A stretch of DNA of 64,000 nucleotides. It comes from Actinobacteria bacterium OV320. Its GTDB lineage: Bacteria; Actinomycetota; Actinomycetes; Streptomycetales; Streptomycetaceae. The notes under the pieces are model-generated. The model was not told the origin of the DNA and did no database searches. It worked only from the letters and a program-made list of their open reading frames with translations. Position 1 is the first letter of the stretch; the number at the start of each line of letters is the position of its first letter. Positions 16,035-24,713 of this stretch are shown here, piece by piece. Made by a program: the position numbers and the translations under genes. Location: positions 62,001 through 126,000 of the forward strand of contig LJCX01000027.1 of NCBI GenBank assembly GCA_001298545.1, read 5' to 3'.

Positions 16035-17051
16035 ATGGCACACGACCCCCATGGACCACAGCTGCCGGTCGCCCGGGGCCCGGTGTCCGCGGCCGTCCGC
16101 GGATATCTGGCGGGCGCGGGCGCGCCTCCGGCGGCCGAGACGGTCGCGGTCGCGTCCGCGTACGGCGACGACCTCCAGCTGGCCCTGTACCTCTGCTACG
16201 AGCTGCACTACCGCGGTTTCGCGGGGGTGGCCCCGGACCGGGAGTGGGATCCCGGTCTGCTGCGGGTGCGGGCCGCGCTGGAGCACCGCTTCCTGACCGC
16301 CCTGCGCGAGGACACACCGCTCCACGACTCCGTCGAGGACGCGCTCGCGGAGCTTCTCGTCGAACCCGTCGAGGGCTCGGGTGTCAGTCATTTCCTCGCG
16401 GCCGAGGGCGAGTTGTGGCAGCTGCGCGAGTACGCGGCCCAGCGGTCGCTCTATCACCTCAAGGAGGCGGACCCGCACGCGTGGGTGCTGCCGAGGCTGT
16501 GGGGCCGGGCCAAGGCGGCGATGGCGGCGGTGGAGTTCGACGAGTGGGGCGGCGGCCGCCCCGACCGCGTCCACGCACGGCTGTTCGCGGACCTGATGAC
16601 GGACCTGGGCCTGGACACCACCTACGGCCGCTATCTGGACGCCGCGTGCGCCGAGACGCTGGCCACGGTCAACCTGATGTCCCTCTTCGGCCTGCACCGG
16701 GCCCTCAGAGGCGCCCTCGTGGGCCACTTCGCGGCGGTCGAGATCACCTCCTCGCCCGGTTCCCGGCGGCTCGCGCAGGCGATGCGCCGCGCGGGCGCCG
16801 GGCCCGCCGCCGTGCACTTCTACGACGAGCACGTCGAGGCCGACGCCGTGCACGAGCAGGTGGTACGCCATGACGTCATCGGCGGTCTGCTGGACGAGGA
16901 ACCGCACCTGGCCCCGGACATCACCTTCGGCCTCGACGCCACCGGGCACCTGGAGGACCGCCTCGCCGCCCGCCTGCTCAGCGCCTGGCGCTCGGGAGAG
17001 TCCTCCCTTCGTGCACCACTCCCCGATCAGGAAAAAGCCCATATTTCGTGA
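16035..17051 (+). CDS. heme-oxygenase-like iron-containing redox enzyme
   Basis: The product is 338 aa, taking the ATG at MAHDPHG. The protein is helical, with candidate metal ligands in YELHYRG (Glu and His, about residue 57), mid-protein Glu/His residues, and HFYDEHVEADAVHEQ (about 261-275), where Glu, Asp and His are spaced as in heme-oxygenase-like diiron oxidases (HDO). Known HDO proteins oxidise amines or cleave C-C bonds in natural product pathways, but the substrate here is unknown. The following methyltransferase and CDGSH genes are so close that the three look like one operon. The 8-bp repeat array sits directly upstream. The start is moderately certain because the RBS is weak. Confidence 0.8.
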   Translation: MAHDPHGPQLPVARGPVSAAVRGYLAGAGAPPAAETVAVASAYGDDLQLALYLCYELHYRGFAGVAPDREWDPGLLRVRAALEHRFLTALREDTPLHDSVEDALAELLVEPVEGSGVSHFLAAEGELWQLREYAAQRSLYHLKEADPHAWVLPRLWGRAKAAMAAVEFDEWGGGRPDRVHARLFADLMTDLGLDTTYGRYLDAACAETLATVNLMSLFGLHRALRGALVGHFAAVEITSSPGSRRLAQAMRRAGAGPAAVHFYDEHVEADAVHEQVVRHDVIGGLLDEEPHLAPDITFGLDATGHLEDRLAARLLSAWRSGESSLRAPLPDQEKAHIS

Positions 17052-17072
17052 TTGTCTGGGTACTTGGTCGGC

Positions 17073-17726
17073 GTGAATCCTCTCGTACTCCCAGGCGTGT
17101 ACGCCCCTCAGGAGGACACCGCCCTGCTGGCCGGGGCACTGTCCGAAGAGCCGCTGCTCCCGGGCGCCGACGTCCTCGACGTGGGCACCGGCACCGGCGC
17201 GCTGGCCCTGGAGGCCGCACGGCGCGGCACGCGGGTCACCGCGGTCGACGTGTCCTGGCGCGCGGTCTGCTCCGCCCGCCTCAACGCCTGGCGGGAACGG
17301 CTGCCGGTGCGCGTGCACCGCGGCAACCTCTTCGCCCCGGTGCAAGGCCAGTCCTTCGACCTGATCCTGACCAACCCGCCGTACGTGCCCGCACCGGCCG
17401 GCCACCGCGTGGGCCGCGGGACGGCCCGGGCCTGGGACGGCGGCGGTGACGGCAGGCTCCTGCTCGACCGGATCTGCCTGGAAGCGCCCCTGCTGCTGCG
17501 GCCCGGCGGCGTGCTGCTGATGGTCCACTCCGCGCTCAGCGACCCCGCGAGCACCCTGACGGTCCTGCGCGCGTCCGGACTGAAGGCGTCCGTGACGCGA
17601 CGCCGCCGCATTCCCTTCGGCCCGGTCCTGCGCGAGCGCAGGGACTGGCTGCGGGAGCGGGGTCTGCTGTCCGCCGACGACGAGAACGAGGAGCTGGTGG
17701 TCGTCCGTGCCGAACTCCCCAGCTGA
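17073..17726 (+). CDS. class I SAM methyltransferase (HemK2-like)
   Basis: The product is 217 aa from GTG; an alternative TTG at 17052 directly abuts the upstream stop. The SAM-binding motif VLDVGTGTGALALEAAR is near 35-52. The NPPY motif in LILTNPPYVPAP (about 104-115) marks N-methyltransferases of the HemK/PrmC/Mtq2 type, which act on Gln or other amide or amino groups. Lacking the N-terminal PrmC domain, it resembles small HemK2-type enzymes. The gene lies between the diiron protein and the CDGSH gene, and its end overlaps the next start by 20 bases, so they are probably translated together. The substrate is unknown. Confidence 0.85.
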   Translation: MNPLVLPGVYAPQEDTALLAGALSEEPLLPGADVLDVGTGTGALALEAARRGTRVTAVDVSWRAVCSARLNAWRERLPVRVHRGNLFAPVQGQSFDLILTNPPYVPAPAGHRVGRGTARAWDGGGDGRLLLDRICLEAPLLLRPGGVLLMVHSALSDPASTLTVLRASGLKASVTRRRRIPFGPVLRERRDWLRERGLLSADDENEELVVVRAELPS

Positions 17727-17904
17727 CAGGCCCTGTCGGATCACCGTCCAGCGCCGGGGCCCGCTGCTCGTCGAGGGACCGGTCGAGGTGGAACTGGAGG
17801 ACGGCACCACGGTCGCCTCCGACCGCTTCCGGGTCGCCCTGTGCACCTGCCGGCGCAGCCGCCGCTATCCCTGGTGCGACACCAGCCACCGGGAGCGGTC
17901 CTAG
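17707..17904 (+). CDS. CDGSH iron-sulfur domain protein
   Basis: The product is 65 aa from a GTG inside the end of the methyltransferase gene. The CDGSH cluster ligands read CTCRRSRRYPWCDTSH (about 46-61), three Cys and one His, with the usual Ser and Pro between. Such mini-proteins hold a redox-active [2Fe-2S] cluster and transfer electrons or clusters. With the upstream diiron oxidase-like gene it could be the electron donor; this is inferred from linkage only. A bidirectional terminator follows. Confidence 0.88.
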   Translation: MPNSPADRPCRITVQRRGPLLVEGPVEVELEDGTTVASDRFRVALCTCRRSRRYPWCDTSHRERS

Positions 17905-17951
17905 GGACTGCCTGCGGACTCTCCCGCGCGTCCTTGGCGAAAACGGGTGCA

Positions 17952-17994
17952 CCGGAGGCCGGCGGACAGCCCCACACTGTCCTCCGGCCTCCGG
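17952..17994. terminator. bidirectional hairpin terminator
   Basis: Two 18-base arms pair with a single mismatch around a 7-base loop (CCCCACA), between the convergent CDGSH and protease-inhibitor genes. Confidence 0.85.
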
Positions 17995-18085
17995 GTACGG
18001 AATCACGCTGCTCCCGTGTCAGGGGCTCGCACTCCCCCCCTCACGAGCCTCTCTCGGTGTCCACGGGGACCACGCGATCCCGGTC

Positions 18086-18520
18086 TCAGAACGCGAAGAG
18101 GCTGCTCCCGGCAGCGTTCTTCACGCACTCGTTGGAGAAGGCGCGCTCGAAGGAGACGCGCTTGCCCTGCCATACGCCGTCGACGGTGACGACCACCGGG
18201 TCGTACTGCCTCGTACAGACGGCGTCGCCCGGGCCCGCCAGGGCGTCCAGATCGCCGCCGGCGGCGCGCAGTTCGGCGCAGGCGCGAGCGGCGGCGGGAT
18301 GGGTGCCGGAGGGCGTCGGGGCGCAGTTCAGGGTGACGGCCCGGGCCGCGTTGACGGTGGCGGCGGTCTCTCCGTGGCCCACGGTCAGCACGAAGGCCGA
18401 CGGGGCGTAGAGGGAGGTCGGCGCTGCGGCCGGGGCGGCGAGCGCGGATCCGGTGAGGGATCCGCAGACGGTGGCGGCCGTGAGGCCGAGGGTCGCTGCC
18501 CAGCGCGCGGTGTTCCGCAT
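18086..18520 (-). CDS. sti1: secreted subtilisin inhibitor-like (SSI) trypsin-type inhibitor
   Basis: The product is 144 aa. The ATG at 18520 has GGAAGG nine bases upstream, while the ATG at 18529 abuts the RBS. The signal peptide is about 1-28 (cleavage near ALA). The mature domain has four Cys (66, 81, 102, 132) for the two SSI disulfides. The reactive loop reads CTRQYDP, so P1 is R104, pointing to trypsin-like targets and not subtilisin (Met P1 in SSI). The C-terminus ends SLFAF, close to other family members. SSI proteins are secreted at high level and control extracellular proteases in growth and differentiation. The symbol follows family resemblance and remembered synteny. Confidence 0.9.
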   Translation of the reverse strand: MRNTARWAATLGLTAATVCGSLTGSALAAPAAAPTSLYAPSAFVLTVGHGETAATVNAARAVTLNCAPTPSGTHPAAARACAELRAAGGDLDALAGPGDAVCTRQYDPVVVTVDGVWQGKRVSFERAFSNECVKNAAGSSLFAF

Positions 18521-18901
18521 TGTGTGCATCCTTCCGCTCGATTCGGGGGTGTGCCGGTCCGGCTCGGTCGGTGTCGAACGCGGCGAGCGCGAGTCTGCCG
18601 AGTCCACCGCCGAATCTCACATCGACCCCATGGGTTTCAGTAACCTTGCGTATTGAATCAGTGGCGAGAAGTAACGGAATTCGAACGTTCCAACGCCGAA
18701 AGCAAGCGCTTCATGATCCCTTCGGTCGACTCGATGACCGGTTTCCATAGCTTCGTTAATAGGCCTGAAACATTCCGCCTCCGCCTCCGGATCCCCCCGA
18801 ACACCCCTCCGCACGCCCCTCCGCACGCCCCTCCGTTCCGCTCTCGGCGGACTTCTTCTCGACCACTTGTGTTCATGTACCTGCGGAGTAATCGTCATTA
18901 C
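18521..18901. other. AT-richer divergent intergenic region
   Basis: About 380 bases contain the promoter of the leftward inhibitor gene and of the rightward unknown gene. The part around 18630-18770 is clearly less GC-rich than the genes. An imperfect inverted repeat (TAATC...GATTA, about 18888-18907) overlaps the start of the next gene. No gene is supported here. Confidence 0.45.
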
Positions 18902-19513
18902 ATGATTACGACCGAGCAGAAAGAGAAGCTGAGGGGCTGGTTCGCCGGCCGCCTGCCGGACGGCCTCTTCGAGGAACCCGCCGAGGTGACGGTCGACCGC
19001 GAGGAGATCACCGTGATCGGCCGCATCCCCGCGCCCCGGCTGGCCGAGGACGTCTCGGCCGCCGAGCGGGAGGCGGCGGTCACCGCCCGGATCCAGGAGT
19101 TCCGGGAGCGCACCCGGGAGACCCGGATCGCCGTGGCCCGCGACGCCGAACACCGGTTCCGCCGGAAGGTGTCCTGGGGTGTGGTGTGCGACGGGGAGCG
19201 CGCCCTGTTCACCCACGTGGCCGCACCCGTCATGACCCGGCTGCGGCAGCCCGAACGCCAGGTCCTCGACACCCTGATCGCCGCGGGAGTGGCCCGCAGC
19301 CGCAGCGACGCCCTCGCCTGGTGCGTCCGGCTGGTCCAGCGCCACACCGACGACTGGCTCGCCGAGCTGCGCGACTCCCTCGAACACGTCCAGCGGGTGC
19401 GAGCCCAGGGACCGGACGCGGCCCCGGACTCCGACTCCGCCCCCGACTCCGATTCCGGCCCCGGTCACGGAGAGGTGGTGGATTCGTCCACTCCCGACCC
19501 GGAAGAAGGATGA
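18902..19513 (+). CDS. conserved protein of unknown function
   Basis: The product is 203 aa from ATG (MITTEQKEKLRGWF). I do not recognise a named family. An N-terminal helix and a beta segment (DREEITVIGRI) lead into a charged helix (about 55-85). The C-terminal half (RQVLDTLIAAGVARSRSDALAWCVRLV) has the look of a ribbon-helix-helix or other small DNA-binding fold, then a helix and an Asp/Ser/Pro-rich tail. No membrane segment or signal is visible. The RBS is weak and an inverted repeat overlaps the start, so it may be autoregulated or leaderless; both are guesses. Codon bias is normal for the genome. Confidence 0.75.
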   Translation: MITTEQKEKLRGWFAGRLPDGLFEEPAEVTVDREEITVIGRIPAPRLAEDVSAAEREAAVTARIQEFRERTRETRIAVARDAEHRFRRKVSWGVVCDGERALFTHVAAPVMTRLRQPERQVLDTLIAAGVARSRSDALAWCVRLVQRHTDDWLAELRDSLEHVQRVRAQGPDAAPDSDSAPDSDSGPGHGEVVDSSTPDPEEG

Positions 19514-19669
19514 TTCACCCTCTGGTCGGGGTCTTGCCCACGCCGTACGTTCGGCAGACCCCGATCAGTGACGGCATCCGCCCGCGTCGCCCACCCCGCG
19601 ACCGGACGGCCGTTCACCGTGCCGCGCCACCCCGCGCTCCACCGTCGACCGCCTGTTGCTGGAGCTCCC

Positions 19670-21268
19670 TTGACCCCGCCGTCCCCCGAACCCGCGCCGT
19701 CCGCCTCTCCCCCGTCGCTCACCGAGGTCGAGTCCCACGGTGTGGACCGCATCCCCGACGCCGAGCGCACCGCGACCCCCCTCGACCTGTTCCGGCTCGC
19801 CTTCGGCGGCGCGAACACCTTCTCGACCTGCGTGCTCGGCGCCTTCCCGATCCTCTTCGGCCTGTCCTTCTGGCAGGGCCTCGCCGCCACCCTCCTCGGG
19901 GTCTTCGTGGGCGCGCTGATCCTGTGCCCGATGGCGGTGTTCGGCCCGGTCAACGGCACCAACAACGCGGTCTCCTCCTCCGCGCACCTCGGAGTGCACG
20001 GCCGTGTGGTCGGCTCGTTCCTCTCCCTCCTGACGGCGATCGCCTTCTTCTCCATCTCCGTGTGGAGTTCCGGCGACGCCCTGGTCGGCGGCGCCCACCG
20101 CCTCTTCGGCCTCTCCCGCGGCGATCTGACGTACGCCGTCGCCTACGCGGTGTTCGCCGGGCTGGTGCTCGCGGTGTGCGTGTACGGCTTCCGGTTCATG
20201 CTCTTCGTGAACAAGGTCGCGGTCGCCTCGGCCACGGTGCTGTTCCTCCTCGGCGCGATCGCCTTCGGCGGCGACTTCGACGCGTCGTACGCGGGCGTCT
20301 TCACGGACTCCGCGGACGCGGCCACCGACGCGCTGTTCTGGCCGTCGTTCATCGGCGCGGCACTGATCGTGCTGTCCAACCCGGTGTCGTTCGGAGCGTT
20401 CCTCGGCGACTGGTCCCGCTACATCCCGGCCACCACCGCGCGCCGCAGGGTGGTCGGCGCCGCGTTCCTGTCGCAGATCGCGACCCTGCTGCCGTTCGTC
20501 TTCGGCCTGGCGACCGCGAGCATCATCGCGTCGAAGGCCCCGGAGTACGTCGACCCGGCCGCCCCCGACTTCGTGGGCGGGCTGCTGGCGATCTCACCGT
20601 CCTGGTTCTTCCTGCCGGTGTGTCTGCTCGCCCTGATCGGCGGGATGTCCACCGGCACGACCTCGCTCTACGGCACCGGTCTGGACTTCTCGTCGGTGTT
20701 CCCGCGGCTGTCGCGGGTGCAGGCGACCGTGCTGGTCGGTCTGCTGTCGATCGTGTTCATCTTCGTCGGCCGGTTCGGTCTGGACCTGGTGCAGTCCATC
20801 TCGACGTTCGCCACGATGATCATCACCTGTACGACGCCGTGGATGGTCGTGATGATGCTGGGCTTCTTCACCCGGCGCGGCTGGTACGACCCCGAAGCCC
20901 TTCAGGTCTTCAACCGCCGTCAGCGCGGCGGGCGTTACTGGTTCGCGCACGGCTGGAACTGGCGCGGCATGACCGCCTGGTGGGTGTCGGCGCTGCTCGG
21001 TGTGCTGTTCACGAACATCCCGGGGCAGTTCGTGGGCCCGCTGGGTGATCTGGCGAACGGCATCGACATCGGCCTGCCGCTGTCCCTGGCCGTCGCCGCC
21101 GTGCTCTACCTGGCGTTGCTGCGACTGTTCCCCGAACCCCGGGCGGTGTACGGGCCCGAGGGACCGCGGCTGGCCAGGACCGTGGAGGTGGCGGTGCCGC
21201 CGATCACCGGTCCGGGCACGGACGCCGTCGAACCCGCCGCCGTACCGTCCGGGTCGGCCGTCGACTGA
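19670..21268 (+). CDS. NCS1-family purine/cytosine permease
   Basis: The product is 532 aa. I chose a TTG start because CTGGAG lies five bases upstream and the longer in-frame extension to 19568 is Arg/Pro/His-rich and untypical. Twelve hydrophobic segments are visible. The N-terminal ESHGVDRIPDAERTATPLDLFRLAFGGAN stretch is typical of cytosine/purine/hydantoin symporters. It imports a nucleobase or related compound with protons or sodium. The neighbouring FMN enzyme could use a related substrate, but there is no strong functional link. Confidence 0.85.
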   Translation: MTPPSPEPAPSASPPSLTEVESHGVDRIPDAERTATPLDLFRLAFGGANTFSTCVLGAFPILFGLSFWQGLAATLLGVFVGALILCPMAVFGPVNGTNNAVSSSAHLGVHGRVVGSFLSLLTAIAFFSISVWSSGDALVGGAHRLFGLSRGDLTYAVAYAVFAGLVLAVCVYGFRFMLFVNKVAVASATVLFLLGAIAFGGDFDASYAGVFTDSADAATDALFWPSFIGAALIVLSNPVSFGAFLGDWSRYIPATTARRRVVGAAFLSQIATLLPFVFGLATASIIASKAPEYVDPAAPDFVGGLLAISPSWFFLPVCLLALIGGMSTGTTSLYGTGLDFSSVFPRLSRVQATVLVGLLSIVFIFVGRFGLDLVQSISTFATMIITCTTPWMVVMMLGFFTRRGWYDPEALQVFNRRQRGGRYWFAHGWNWRGMTAWWVSALLGVLFTNIPGQFVGPLGDLANGIDIGLPLSLAVAAVLYLALLRLFPEPRAVYGPEGPRLARTVEVAVPPITGPGTDAVEPAAVPSGSAVD

Positions 21269-21360
21269 ACCGCCGGACCGCCGCGACCTACCCGCCGGTA
21301 TGGTCGCCCTGCGACGGCGACGACGCCGGACCGCGGGACGGCGAGAGGCGGGACGTACGG

Positions 21361-22530
21361 ATGGCGAAGCACTGGGCGGACTTCCAGTACGAGATCTATC
21401 TGGGCGGGATGACGGGCGCGGTCCCCCGGCTGCCCACCGACCTGACCCGGCTCGAGGAACTCACCGAACAGCGCCTCGGGCCGGGGCCGGTCGGCTATGT
21501 GGCGGGCAGCGCGGGGGACGGCAGCACGGCGCGGGCGAACCGTGCGGCCCTGGAGCGTCGCCGGATCGTGCCGCGCATGCTGCGGGACGTGCACGAGCGG
21601 GACCTGTCGGTCGAGGTGCTGGGCCGTGCCCTGCCCGCGCCGCTCGCCCTCGCGCCCGTCGGCGTGCTGTCGATCATGCATCCGGAAGCCGAGTCCGCAG
21701 CGGCCCGGGCGGCGGCCGCGCAGGGGGTGCCGTTCGTCCTGTCGTCGGCGTCCAGCACGCCGATCGAGCAGGTGGCCGAGGCGATGGGGGACGCCGAGCG
21801 CTGGTTCCAGCTGTACTGGTCCAAGGACCGCGAGGTGACCCGCAGCTTCCTGCGGCGGGCGCGGACGAGCGGGTTCACGGTGCTCGTCGTCACCCTGGAC
21901 ACCCCGCTGCTGGCGTGGCGGCCCCGCGATCTCGACCAGGCCTATCTGCCGTTCCTGCACGGCGTGGGCACCGCCAACTACTTCACCGACCCGGCCTTCC
22001 TGGCGGGCCTGGCCAAGCCGGTGCACGAGGACCCGAACGCGGCCGTGCTGCACTTCGTGAGTCTGTTCGCGGACCCCGGCAAGACCTGGCCGGACCTGGC
22101 GTTCCTGCGGGAGAACTGGGACGGGCCGATCGTCCTCAAGGGCGTGCTGCACCCCGACGACGCCCGGCTGGCCGCCGACGCCGGGATGGACGGCGTGGTG
22201 GTCTCCAACCACGGGGGCCGCCAGGTCGCCGGTTCGGTCGCGGCCGCCGACGCGCTGCCCCGGGTGGCGCGGGCGGTCGGCGACCGGCTGACGGTGCTGT
22301 TCGACAGCGGGGTGCGCACCGGCGACGACGTCTTCAAGGCACTCGCCCTCGGCGCGCGGGCGGTACTCCTCGGCCGTCCCTACGTCTACGGCCTCGGCCT
22401 GGACGGACAGCCGGGCGTCGAGCACGTGATCCGCTGTCTGCTCGCCGAGTTCGACCTCACCCTGGCACTGTCCGGCCACGCCGGGCCCGGGACCGTGGGC
22501 CCGGCGGACCTCGTCGAGGACGCCGGGTGA
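21361..22530 (+). CDS. FMN-dependent alpha-hydroxy acid oxidase (lactate 2-monooxygenase-like)
   Basis: The product is 389 aa from ATG. A TIM-barrel flavoprotein of the lactate oxidase/glycolate oxidase family is clear: LALAPVGVLSIMHP, SSASSTPIEQVA, the catalytic His in VVSNHGGRQ (about 283), FDSGVRTGDD for FMN phosphate, and GRPYVYGL. The N-terminal WADFQYEIYLGGMTG is typical of lactate 2-monooxygenase-type proteins, which convert L-lactate to acetate, CO2 and water, or act as related oxidases. Substrate specificity cannot be read from the sequence. It follows the NCS1 permease by 92 bases on the same strand. Confidence 0.88.
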   Translation: MAKHWADFQYEIYLGGMTGAVPRLPTDLTRLEELTEQRLGPGPVGYVAGSAGDGSTARANRAALERRRIVPRMLRDVHERDLSVEVLGRALPAPLALAPVGVLSIMHPEAESAAARAAAAQGVPFVLSSASSTPIEQVAEAMGDAERWFQLYWSKDREVTRSFLRRARTSGFTVLVVTLDTPLLAWRPRDLDQAYLPFLHGVGTANYFTDPAFLAGLAKPVHEDPNAAVLHFVSLFADPGKTWPDLAFLRENWDGPIVLKGVLHPDDARLAADAGMDGVVVSNHGGRQVAGSVAAADALPRVARAVGDRLTVLFDSGVRTGDDVFKALALGARAVLLGRPYVYGLGLDGQPGVEHVIRCLLAEFDLTLALSGHAGPGTVGPADLVEDAG

Positions 22531-22566
22531 CGGCGGTCGGGCGACGGCGGTCGGGTGACGGCGGTC
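22525..22566. repeat. three 14-bp tandem repeats at a gene end
   Basis: GGGTGACGGCGGTC and a one-base variant repeat three times across the stop codon and just after the FMN oxidase gene, with a partial fourth unit (GGGC). Confidence 0.85.
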
Positions 22567-22631
22567 GGGCAGCCGCGGCAAACGGTCACCGCCGTGCCCG
22601 CGGGCCGGCCGGGGTGCGCGTACCTCTTGCC

Positions 22632-24275
22632 TCAGGCGGTGCCGTCCGCCAGGTCGACCGGCTGGGCCGACGCGGGCGCGTCCGTGCCGGTGACCGCGAG
22701 CGAACCGGGCGTGGCGGAGGCGACGTCGGTGAGCCAGCGCTGGCCGGTGGAGTGGTCGCGGACCTTCACGACCACGTCCGAGCCCGGCTCCTCACCGGCC
22801 GGTGCGAGGGCGAGCGCGTCGTCCCAGCGGGGCAGCAACTCGCCCTGCACGGTGAGGTCGTAGCGGACGTCGTCCCCCCGGGCGTCGGTCTCGTCCACGC
22901 ACGAGCCGAGGATGACCACCCCGGCGTCCGCGTGCGAGTCCACGCACAAGCCGGGCCCCGCGACGCTGCGCAACTGCCCGTCGTCGTCGTACGACCACTG
23001 CTGGGTCGCGTCGGAGGAGCAGTCCGCCAGTTCGACGGAGGCGCCCGCCCTCGCCTCGCCCCGGACGTCCAGGCAGAGATCGGCGGCGGCGTTGCGCAGC
23101 CTGGTCTGCCGGGGCGCGGTGGGCAGTTGGGCGGTGTCCGGGGCGGTCGGCGAGGCGGTCGCGGCCTGCGAGTCGATGCCGGGGACGCTGCCGCTGGTGG
23201 AGGCGGCCGGGTCGGCGCCGCCGTCGTCCGACCACATGCCGGCGGCGAGCAGGGTGGTCAGCAGACCCGCCGAGGCCAGGCCGACACCGGTGAACAGCGC
23301 GCGCGGTGAACGGCTCTCCCCCGACGAGCGCCGGCGGGGCGAGGGGATGCGCGAGAACAGGTTGCCGCCCCTGCCCCGGGTGCCTCGGCCGCCACGGCCG
23401 CCGTGCCGTGCGGAGCCCTTGAGCCGCACGGTCTGCTGCTTGGCGCGGCCGGGGCGGGTGTCGTGGTAGCGGCGGGCGCCCCAGCCGAGCACCGCCTCGG
23501 CGAGCAGCACACCGAGGCCGCTCTCGAAGTGGCCGAGCTGTTCGGCGGCGGCACGGCAGTAGCGGCACTCGTCCAGGTGCTTGCGCACGTCCGGCAGGAG
23601 GTCGCCGCCGCGACGGATCGGGACGTCGAGAAGCCGGTTGTAGAAGCGGCAGTCCTTGCTCGGCGCGAGTTCCCGGTGGGCGCGGACGACTCCCTCACGC
23701 AGTTTGTCCCGGGACTGCTCCAGGACCGCGGTCACGGTGTCGGTGTCCATACCGAGCAGACCGGCGGCGACGGTGACCTCTTCGGCCTCGACCTCCACAT
23801 GCCACAGGACGCACCGGGCGACCGCGGGAAGGCCCTGGAACGAGCGTTCCGCCAGCACCCGGTTCTCCGGGATCATGGACTTCGCGGTCCGCATCCCCCG
23901 GGCGCCGGCCGGCTTGCGCAGCACCGGCAGCACGCCGGACAGTTCCTCGTCCGCGGACCACAACCGGGCCATGTCCCGCACGGTCACCAGCAGTCGGGGC
24001 CGCAGCGCGGTCCCCGGCTCGCCCAGCTTCAGCCGGTCGAGGACCTGGTGGAAGGCGCCCGCGGTGACCATGGAGGCGACGCTCCCGGAGGAGGCGAGGC
24101 AGATGACCGCGTACTCGTGCACCGGCCGCCAGTGCCGGGCGATCAGCAGAGCGGTGGACTGGGCGACCTCGCTGTCCGCGCCGCCGCGTATACCCGCGGC
24201 GAGTGACTCGTCGGATTCTCCGGGACCCCCGCCCGGCGGAGGGTAGGGCGGACGAGGAGGCTGAGGGGTGGGCAC
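22632..24275 (-). CDS. ECF sigma-like/zinc-finger/membrane/ricin-lectin fusion
   Basis: The product is 547 aa; the GTG has AAAGGA nine bases upstream. After a Pro-rich start, residues about 35-205 resemble ECF sigma regions 2 and 4 (HWRPVHEYAVICL, then FQGLPAVARCVLWH and AAGLLGMDTDTVTAVLEQSRDKLRE). A zinc-finger-like HLDECRYC (about 230-238) follows, as in anti-sigma factors. Next come a basic linker and one transmembrane helix (about 325-348), then an outside ricin-B-like domain with QQW and QRW motifs. This places a sigma/anti-sigma-like half inside and a sugar-binding half outside, suggesting direct sensing of a glycan. I recall actinobacterial ECF groups with such C-terminal fusions. A paralogue lies at 35918-37906. 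Confidence 0.8.
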   Translation of the reverse strand: MPTPQPPRPPYPPPGGGPGESDESLAAGIRGGADSEVAQSTALLIARHWRPVHEYAVICLASSGSVASMVTAGAFHQVLDRLKLGEPGTALRPRLLVTVRDMARLWSADEELSGVLPVLRKPAGARGMRTAKSMIPENRVLAERSFQGLPAVARCVLWHVEVEAEEVTVAAGLLGMDTDTVTAVLEQSRDKLREGVVRAHRELAPSKDCRFYNRLLDVPIRRGGDLLPDVRKHLDECRYCRAAAEQLGHFESGLGVLLAEAVLGWGARRYHDTRPGRAKQQTVRLKGSARHGGRGGRGTRGRGGNLFSRIPSPRRRSSGESRSPRALFTGVGLASAGLLTTLLAAGMWSDDGGADPAASTSGSVPGIDSQAATASPTAPDTAQLPTAPRQTRLRNAAADLCLDVRGEARAGASVELADCSSDATQQWSYDDDGQLRSVAGPGLCVDSHADAGVVILGSCVDETDARGDDVRYDLTVQGELLPRWDDALALAPAGEEPGSDVVVKVRDHSTGQRWLTDVASATPGSLAVTGTDAPASAQPVDLADGTA

Positions 24276-24713
24276 TGAGCGCATTCCTTTGGTACGTACC
24301 TGTCCGGTGCGGCAGGGAGCGTGAATTCGCCTCCGCCGACGAACGCGGGGGGTTTGGTCATGACCCCCCGCACGGGCGGTTCACCTTTGCACAACTGAGT
24401 CGCGCACAACAAGGCGACGGCTGAAGCTGCGCCTTGTTGATAAAAAGTCGATAGGCGGGGCCGGCTCGGACCGGGCATCGCGCCTTTCCACGACCTCTGC
24501 CGGCCCGGCTGGAATTCGCCCCTGCGCCCCGTGTGAAACACGCGCACACAGCAGGGCGCCGCGCACCCTCCCGGCGCACCGGCCCGTGCAGTTGGCTGGA
24601 ACCGGCCACTTCCTCGGAGGCCCCGCGCAGGACGGCGGCTCTCCTGCGCGAAACGGCCGCCGGCCTTGTTCCTCCCGCCCTCGGCCGGCGGCCCTGAACG
24701 CTTTGCGCTTTGC
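24276..24713. other. upstream region of sigma/lectin gene
   Basis: About 440 bases hold the promoter block at 24378-24413 for the leftward sigma/lectin gene and the 3' side of the toxin gene. I see no gene and no clear terminator. Confidence 0.4.
24378..24413 (-). promoter_or_regulatory. promoter-like block shared with the paralogue
   Basis: On the minus strand this reads CTTGTT, 14 variable bases, then TTGTGCAAAGGTGAACC. The same 36-base layout occurs upstream of the paralogous gene at 38105-38140. It starts 103 bases before the GTG start. Confidence 0.5.

Noticed and set aside
14231..16036. Long open frame on the minus strand through the 8-bp array
   Set aside because: It is the antisense of the Ppx-like gene plus the Pro/Gly/Arg-rich translation of the repeat; no RBS and no family.
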